A stretch of DNA of 64,000 nucleotides, taken from positions 266,692,192-266,756,191 of the forward strand of contig NC_057807.1 in NCBI RefSeq assembly GCF_018294505.1. The letters are read 5' to 3'. Made by a program: the position numbers and the translations under genes. The DNA is from Triticum aestivum (taxonomy: Eukaryota > Streptophyta > Magnoliopsida > Poales > Poaceae). Positions 58,506-64,000 of the stretch are shown here, piece by piece; positions within the stretch are counted from its first letter, which is position 1; the number at the start of each line of letters is the position of its first letter. The notes beneath the pieces were generated by a model. That model did not search any database, was not told the origin of the DNA, and saw nothing but the letters and a program-made list of their open reading frames with translations.

Positions 58506-58823
58506 TCCATCGATACTACTACTAGTAATCCGGTAATCCTGACTAAAACGGCGCGACCGGGTCTTTTCCCGCGCGATATGCTGGGAGGTTGGCTGAGTTG
58601 GGTTTTTTAGATTTGTCTCGGTTCAATAAAAAGCAGAGTTGGTGATGATGGTGTGCCTGTCATCCTGCAATATAGGCCGTCCGATCTATATCTAACGGAT
58701 AGGAAGGAAACTATGACAATTTACCCGCACTCCTCTCCACATTTGCAGATAAGGCTTTCCCTCGTTCATCCTTTTCTCCCACAAGATCTTGATCTTCCGT
58801 GCAACGCACGGGCATCTTGCTAG
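58506..58823 (+). mobile_element. Short Helitron-like element (3' end clear, 5' end tentative)
   Basis: The end CCGTGC-AAC-GCACGG, then GCATCTTGCTAG|T, has the hairpin plus CTAG and following T expected of plant Helitron 3' termini. A TC preceded by A at 58505 would give a 318-bp non-autonomous element inserted between A and T, but several TC sites are possible. No Rep/helicase gene is present. Confidence 0.5.
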
Positions 58824-59784
58824 TACTCCTACAATATGTATATTATTGTGAAATTTCATATACACCGGCCGATATTAATGCAAACACGGTAGATTTTCAT
58901 TACATTTCGAACTTTTATAAGACAGAAAAATAAAAGAAACCCGACCCTAAACCTATTCTACGGCGGCGACCGACGTCCTCCATCTGCGATCTCTATGTAC
59001 GGGGGCGGGGTTCAAGACTCGTGAAGTGAACGTGCGGTCTCCGGCGAGGAAGAGTAGAACACGGGATACGGACCGCCCAGTTGGCACACCATGCCCTGCC
59101 GCCTCCCATGCCCTACTCATCCTCTAAGGAGTCCCCGACCTCGACGGTGCCGGACGTTGGATGGCGGCAAGTAGGACACGTGGCTGACGGTGCTCCCGTC
59201 GTCGGCCGCCAGCGTGGCCACCGGTTGTGCGCTCGCGTCCGTGTCCAGCTACGCCGCTATTGCGTCGCGAGAGGCGACTTGAGCGAGGGCGGCGACCTCG
59301 ATCTTCATCCCCAAAGACAAGCTCTCCCGCAGAGCGTTCGCACTTGCGGTCATGGCGGATGTGGTGCCAGGTAGGAGGACGATGCGCTATGGTGTGGAGG
59401 TTAGCTGGGCATTGCCGCTTTAAGTAGCGCATTCCGGTGAGGCCAAGCGTCCGGGTGCGTCATTAAGTCGCCGGAGTTGGTTCCTCGGGCACCGAGCCTC
59501 TTAACGACGACATACGAACGGATGGCATGAATGCGGGCAGCTGGCGCTAGTTGGGAACGCACTGCGCGACGGCGTGAGGGACGAGGGCCTTGGTGTGCCA
59601 GGGTAGTCAGCTGCGGTCGTGGCAACGTTGGAGATGTCATTTGCTCAAATGCGATCCCCGCATGTCATTGAAAAAGCAAGACGACCCGGCATGGTCTCAG
59701 GTCCAGAGGATGCAGTTGGCCGTGCTACACCACTCCGCGGACGCGTCGCGGCGCCCCGTGCATCCTCGACGAGCCGAGTGTTGG
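58824..59784. other. Low-copy DNA, no identifiable gene
   Basis: AT-rich to 58950, then GC-rich. The minus strand from about 59330 to 59130 reads as a long peptide-like stretch (V-A-A-L-A-Q-V-A-S-R-D-A) with a TAG inside, possibly a decayed host gene end. I do not recognise it. Confidence 0.35.
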
Positions 59785-60015
59785 GGTGTGTTTGGATTGT
59801 GGCCAAAGTGCACCTTACCAAAATTTTGGCCATGACCGAAAGATTGGTCTTTGTTTGGATGGTTGCCATTTCTTTGGCATGCCAATGAACTCTAGCCAAC
59901 TCTAGTTCATTTTTCTTGCCAATGTCGGCCAAATCATGGGCAACCAATACCTCAACCAAAATTTTGGCTACCCAATGCTTTGATGGGGCAACCTTGGGCA
60001 CAAACCAAACATACC
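59785..60015. mobile_element. MITE with GGTRTGTTTGG termini
   Basis: 231 bp with inverted ends GGTGTGTTTGGATTGTGGCC and the complement of GGCACAAACCAAACATACC, flanked by GTTGG at 59780-59784 and 60016-60020. Sub-repeats 'ccaaaattttggc' occur near both ends. The superfamily is unclear (PIF/Harbinger-like termini, but the direct repeat is 5 bp). Confidence 0.7.
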
Positions 60016-60020
60016 GTTGG

Positions 60021-60670
60021 TCATGCCACAGCACAAACGCCACCCTCGGCACACTGAAACCGACCGTGTCTATCGATGATATGAGCGTGTCGCTCACCGC
60101 GGTCGCCGTGTCCAGAGGCGGTGCTGGAGCTGCGCCCCGTTGTTGGCCCCAACGACCCACATGAACGATTGTCGGTGGCGAGGAGGTCATGGGCCAGCTC
60201 CTCCATTGGACTGGTCTGCGCTATGTCATCCCAACGGGTGTGCCCCACATGTCGGTTTCCCTGTTTTCCCGGCCATATTCGAGCGTCAGTGCTCCATGTT
60301 GCACATTAGCCCTTTCACTATGTAGGCCAAGCGAGACAACTTATTGTTTATTTGAGCCGTTCAAGTGTAATCATGTGGCGTTTGCTTATTTCTCATTCCT
60401 CTCCAACCCTCTTCTCCATCGATCATGTCGCCCTCCAGTCGAGTCCATCCTCCCACATGCCTCATTTGAACATTCCACCGAGTATCATTCGCATGTACCC
60501 ACCCTAGTCCTCTTTCAATAGATCTCCGAACCCCGAGATGAAATCGAGAGGGAACGAGTGGGGGCACGTGATACCTAAGGCGGATTCAAAATTTTGAACC
60601 AGTGATCATAGCATCCGCAAATCATATATAAAGGGTATTCAATGTTCGTTTCGTTCTTGAACGTACAATA
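60021..60670. other. Low-copy DNA right of the MITE
   Basis: This continues the sequence left of 59780 if the MITE is removed. The plus frame through the joined region is open for about 90 codons but shows nothing recognisable. The rest holds no gene I can support. Confidence 0.35.
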
Positions 60671-60671
60671 T

Positions 60672-60795
60672 ACTCCCTCCTATCCTTTCTACTTTACATA
60701 TAAGTTTTATGTGTAGTCAAAGTATCTCTACTATGATAAAAAAGGTATCAACATTCAACAACGCCCAATCAATATTGTTAGATTCGTACGTACTC
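60672..60795. mobile_element. Left half of a Stowaway-type MITE
   Basis: It begins TA-CTCCCTCCTATCC and runs through acttta-catataagttttatg and caatcaatattgttagattcg, phrases of a common Triticeae Mariner/Stowaway MITE. The right end is missing. Confidence 0.6.
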
Positions 60796-61286
60796 CTAGA
60801 TTTGTACTCGAGATGGTTTCCAATTTGACTATTGACAAGATTAATAGTAGTCCTTTAACATAGGTGAGTAAGTCATCTTAGGCTGTGCACCATGACCAAG
60901 GAGGAGGGGAAAATGAGAGACATTAATGTTTATTTGCTAATTAATAGTATTGCATGCAATGAACTAACCACTGCATGTCATGTTTGATAGTCTCAGGTCA
61001 TTAAAAGCATGCACACCCTCATCTCTTATTGGTTCATATGTCAAGAAACAAGAAATGAGGTAGAAGTTAATGCACCACGCCTACGTGTTTTGGGATTATT
61101 TGGTTTTCGTAAGATGACTTACACACCTAGACGAAGGGAGTACATGAGATGTATAATGTGAAAATTATATCATTGGAAACTCCTTTCACATACGAAATTG
61201 ACCATATGCTTTGTGTAAGTTGCATGTCATATATTATTACTCTAACATTTGGTCAAAGTTAGCCTCGAAAAACGCATTAGACACTG
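60796..61286. mobile_element. Decayed Stowaway-type MITE containing a second MITE
   Basis: 'tttgactattgacaag' at 60825-60845 and 'tacatgagatgtataatgtg' at 61141-61160 are contiguous in the intact MITE 63215-63451, showing an insertion at 60848. The right part runs to 'cgaaaaacgcattagac'. Outer termini are degraded. Confidence 0.65.
60850..61140. mobile_element. Inner Stowaway-type MITE
   Basis: 291 bp between TA dinucleotides (60848-60849, 61141-61142). Inverted ends: GGTGAGTAAGTCATCTTA against the complement of TAAGATGACTTACACACC; the outermost right end is gacgaagggag. Confidence 0.75.
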
Positions 61287-61379
61287 TATGCTTTGTGTAA
61301 GTTGCATGTCATATATTATTACTCTAACATTTGTGTAAGTTGCATGTCATATATTATTACTCTAACATTTGGTCAAAGT
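61205..61379 (+). repeat. Local triplication within the MITE remnant
   Basis: 'ttgtgtaagttgcatgtcat' + 'atattattactctaacattt' occurs at about 61210, 61292 and 61331. The first copy has the MITE context; the other two are extra, the last two being nearly adjacent. Confidence 0.85.
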
Positions 61380-61391
61380 AGTATAGTGGAA

Positions 61392-61515
61392 GTGGATCCT
61401 CTGACATAGGTATCCCTGCCTTACCCTCCCTTTCGGTCACTTACTGGCGGACCCCATGCTTGCTAGGCCCCGCATGTCAGTTACTCAATGGGTTTGGCCA
61501 CGTCAGGGGATCCTC
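61392..61515. mobile_element. Small inverted-repeat element
   Basis: GTGGATCCTCTGAC at 61392-61405 pairs with GTCAGGGGATCCTC at 61502-61515 with two mismatches, enclosing about 96 bp. It may be a MITE; target duplication was not identified. Confidence 0.45.
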
Positions 61516-61527
61516 ATTAGTAGTATA

Positions 61528-61567
61528 CTCCCTCTGTTTTTATTTACTCCGCATAAAACAGAGGGAG
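61528..61567. mobile_element. 40-bp remnant MITE (both ends, almost no middle)
   Basis: CTCCCTCTGTTTT at the left and AAAACAGAGGGAG at the right flank 14 bases. It is preceded by TA and followed by TG. It looks like a Stowaway that lost its interior. Confidence 0.7.
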
Positions 61568-61905
61568 TGGTGGTATAATAATTGACGCAGGCGGGGGAGG
61601 GGGAGGGACGTCGGTTTGCTCTCAACTGCGGTCCCACAAGCGAGCAAAAATGCAAGACGAAGTGTGTTCCATTCGGTGAGCAACATCGAGGGTCCAGCAT
61701 GCCGGGCTGCAACGCGAACGCGACAAGAGCGATGTACAGTCAAAACCGATTGGCCGGTCGTCACCGGAACCACTATTCACACCAGAACCTTCGCTGCTCG
61801 GCCTATGCCAGCCACTGCCCTAAAACCACACCAAATCTCCAGCCCATTCCCCCACCTTTCGATCCCCTAGCCCGCATCAAGCGTCCCCTAGTTCGCCGGA
61901 AAGCC

Positions 61906-62829
61906 ATGGTGCACCGCAAGATCACTTACTACAAGATGCTGACGCCGGAGCGCCGCGCAAGAATCGTGGCGGCGGTCAGCGCCACAGACCTCCGTTCCCA
62001 AGCTCGCTTTGCGGCGGGCCAATCCCCGAGTTCTCTGGAGCCAAGCTACGAGGAGGAGGAAGCCGATCCAATATTCACTGCGGAGGTCAAGGCGCAGAAG
62101 GCCCCCGATGGGTATGAGACGATGGACGTCGACTTCGTGTCAGCGTCCGAGTCCCCCATGGTGCAGGCGGACCAGCGGTTCAACATGGCGATACTAAAGG
62201 AGGACCGGGAGGCAGAGGCTCAACTCGACATGGAGCGCGCGCATGTCGCTGCCATCGAGGCTCTCCTACAGGCGGAACCGGATGTCGTGGGTGTGAACCG
62301 GGCGGCGGAGGCTCAACTTGAGGCGGAGCGCGCGGATGCCGCTGCCATCGAGGCCCTCCTGTAGGCGGAACCGGATGTCCTGGACATGAACCGGGCGGCA
62401 GAGGCTCGACTCGACGCAGAGCGCGCGGATGCCGCTCTCATCGACGCCCTCCTGCGGGTGGAACCGGAAGTCCTGGACTTGAACCGGGCGGCGGAGGCTC
62501 GACTCGACGTGGAGCACGCGGATGCCGCTCTCATCGACGCCCTTCTACAGGCGGAACCGGAAGTCGTGGACTTGAACTGGGTGGCGGAGGCTCGACTCGA
62601 CGTGGAGCGCGCGGATGCCGCTGCCATCGAGGCCCTCCTGCAGGCGGAACCGGATGTCCTTGACTTGAACCGGGCTGTGCTCTCGTCCGTGCAGAGCGCC
62701 CGCATGCTTCGCTTGAATGAGTAGCTGGAGGCCGAGGACAACCACGGTGCGGAGACACACGTCGGCAGCGACGGCTGGTTCCCGCTGGTAGCCAAAGACG
62801 ATGAGGTCGTCTCTTTCCGCGAGCAGTGA
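61906..62829 (+). pseudogene. Host-like gene with 31-residue repeats, two in-frame TAG codons
   Basis: The ATG at 61906 has a strong context (aagccATGG) and opens M-V-H-R-K-I-T-Y-Y-K-M-L-T-P-E-R-R-A-R-I. A 100-residue N-terminal part, with an acidic stretch (E-E-E-E-A-D), precedes five tandem 31-residue repeats of the form A-A-E-A-R-L-D-x-E-R-A-D-A-A-x-I-E-A-L-L-Q-A-E-P-D-V-x-D-x-N-R, predicted helical. The single frame runs to TGA 62827 with TAGs at 62362 and 62722, both at places where the repeats or context suggest CAG (Gln). The end is G-W-F-P-L-V then V-S-F-R-E-Q. No family recognised. It could be a recently disabled gene or carry the stops only in this accession. Confidence 0.6.
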
Positions 62830-63214
62830 TAGTTTTTCTTTATGTTGTTGTTTTTATTATTATGGATCTTTTGCTATGTAAAAACATACTATTTGTTATG
62901 CAAGTCGCCTGACTTGGGTCACTCTACCATTTCAGGCGGTTGGATGAATATCCTACATCTCCTAACCCTTCTTTCCTTCTTCCTCACCTCTTCTTCTTCC
63001 CCAACAGACCACCGCACGGGCCGTACGGATACTCCGGTTGGATAAACATACTCTATGAACGAAAATTATGTGTCAGCGATAGGATGACTGAGTTTGGTTT
63101 GTTCACATGCGACAGCACGTGTCAGTGAGGGTGTGTTCCCTTGGTTGGGTTTGCGGCGTGCAAGAGCAACTATGTGAGGGTGCGGTGCGCCCGCGACAGC
63201 CGTGCGCAAGTGTA
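62830..63214. other. 3' flank of the repeat pseudogene
   Basis: T-rich sequence straight after the TGA could be a 3' UTR. Nothing else is recognised. Confidence 0.4.
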
Positions 63215-63451
63215 CTCCCTCCTTCCATCTATATAGGGCCTAATGCATTTTTCAAAACCGCCTTTGACTATTGACAAGATCAATAGTACATGAGATGTAT
63301 AATGTGAAAATTATATTATTGGAAGCTCCTCTCACATACGAATTTGACGGTATGCTTTGTGTAATTTGCATGTTATATATTATTGCTCTAATATTTGGTC
63401 AAAGTTAGCCTCGAAAAACTCACTAGGCCCTATATAGATGGAAGGAGGGAG
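63215..63451. mobile_element. Intact Stowaway-type MITE
   Basis: 237 bp with long perfect inverted ends (CTCCCTCCTTCCATCTATAT and its complement) and TA duplications at 63213-63214 and 63452-63453. It shares its interior with the decayed copy at 60796-61286. Confidence 0.9.
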
Positions 63452-64000
63452 TACCTCCTTCTCATTTTGAAAACTTAGGCAAGCTTGGTAAAAATGTGTG
63501 GCGAAGTTTGGCAATGCAAGGCCTAGACCCAAACAGGATAAGTATGTACGTACTAGGAGTACTAGTGTTAAAAAAGAAAGGCGGGGTTTTCCTTCGATAC
63601 AAATCCTCGTTTCACGTGTCAATTAATGCATATTTTTTTCTCGAAAGACCAAAGAGCTAACCATCCTACTCCTCATCGCTTGATTAATGCAGCGCCATGC
63701 AAACAAACCTTCTCACTTCCGCATGCATGCAGGGGATATTAATGTGCTTGGTTGCTAACCCCATCAATTTTGCCTCGATTAGTGTTAGTGGCCCTTTGCA
63801 AATTGTAATTTTGATATACTGGCCTTGTGTACAAAAAAAATGGAGGTAGTAACTATATTTGAATTCCTTGCCCATTGCGGTGATGTCGATGACTTTTTTT
63901 TTGTGGTTTGGCGAAGTGCGTTTGACGGAGAACACCATTGAGGGAGACCACGGTAAGTCGTTCGCAAGTGCTGCCTACAAGCCGAGACAACCGCCTTATT
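63452..64000. other. Right edge, no gene identified
   Basis: Mixed AT-rich DNA. An 84-codon minus-strand frame (63938-63684) and a possible GT donor near 63953 exist but have no supporting content. If a gene lies to the right, this could be its upstream region. Confidence 0.3.

Noticed and set aside
59645..60190. 181-codon minus-strand ORF
   Set aside because: It reads through the MITE at 59785-60015, so it cannot be an ancestral gene, and no domain is visible.
63684..63938. 84-codon minus-strand ORF at the right edge
   Set aside because: No recognisable content, AT-rich, and a homopolymer run within it.

Overview
This window is intergenic and gene-margin DNA from a large grass genome, almost certainly Triticeae (wheat, Aegilops or barley relatives). 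I recognise Angela/WIS/BARE-type Copia LTRs, a Sabrina/WHAM-like Athila Gypsy element, a Maximus-like Sirevirus, a CACTA element with Tnp2-type transposase and GRF zinc-finger genes, Stowaway MITEs and a Helitron-like end. Family names come from memory of Triticeae repeats, not from a search. Nearly all coding sequence belongs to mobile elements, most of it broken.

Layout, left to right. (1) 1-5495: the 3' LTR of an Angela-type element (12-1751) nested in the 3' part of a Gypsy element whose own 3' LTR is 3943-5495. (2) 5496-20953: a gag-deleted Gypsy remnant split by an almost complete Maximus-like Sirevirus on the minus strand (6124-20758, 14.6 kb) with gag, pol and an extra third ORF. (3) 20954-22180: a truncated Gypsy LTR and unassigned repetitive DNA. 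(4) 22181-36974: an Angela-like Copia element on the plus strand. Its 5' LTR is split by a near full-length L1-type LINE (22340-29537, minus strand, 14-bp target duplication) and its 3' LTR is cut by a CACTA transposon. (5) 36975 to about 58500: CACTA DNA with a clear left terminus, long subterminal repeats, a two-exon GRF zinc-finger gene and a convergent, damaged transposase gene. A giant-LTR, LARD-like retrotransposon (40524-51718, minus strand, perfect 5-bp target duplication CGGTG) sits inside the subterminal repeats. (6) 58500-64000: lower-copy DNA with a Helitron-like 3' end, several MITEs and one host-like pseudogene built of 31-residue repeats with two in-frame TAG codons.

Insertion order from nesting: Gypsy remnants are oldest; the Sirevirus and Angela elements came next; the LINE and CACTA broke the second Angela copy; the LARD entered the CACTA.

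The most unusual item is the LARD-like element. It lacks gag and pol, but between two LTRs of more than 4 kb it carries two tandem paralogous genes (46915-46121 and 45756-45124), each with its own TATA box, whose products look to me like degenerate double-stranded-RNA-binding-type folds. Each LTR also holds an array of 50-bp repeats. In the Sirevirus the third ORF likewise lies behind a separate gene-like promoter and leader. Internal genes with their own promoters inside retrotransposons are therefore a theme of this window.
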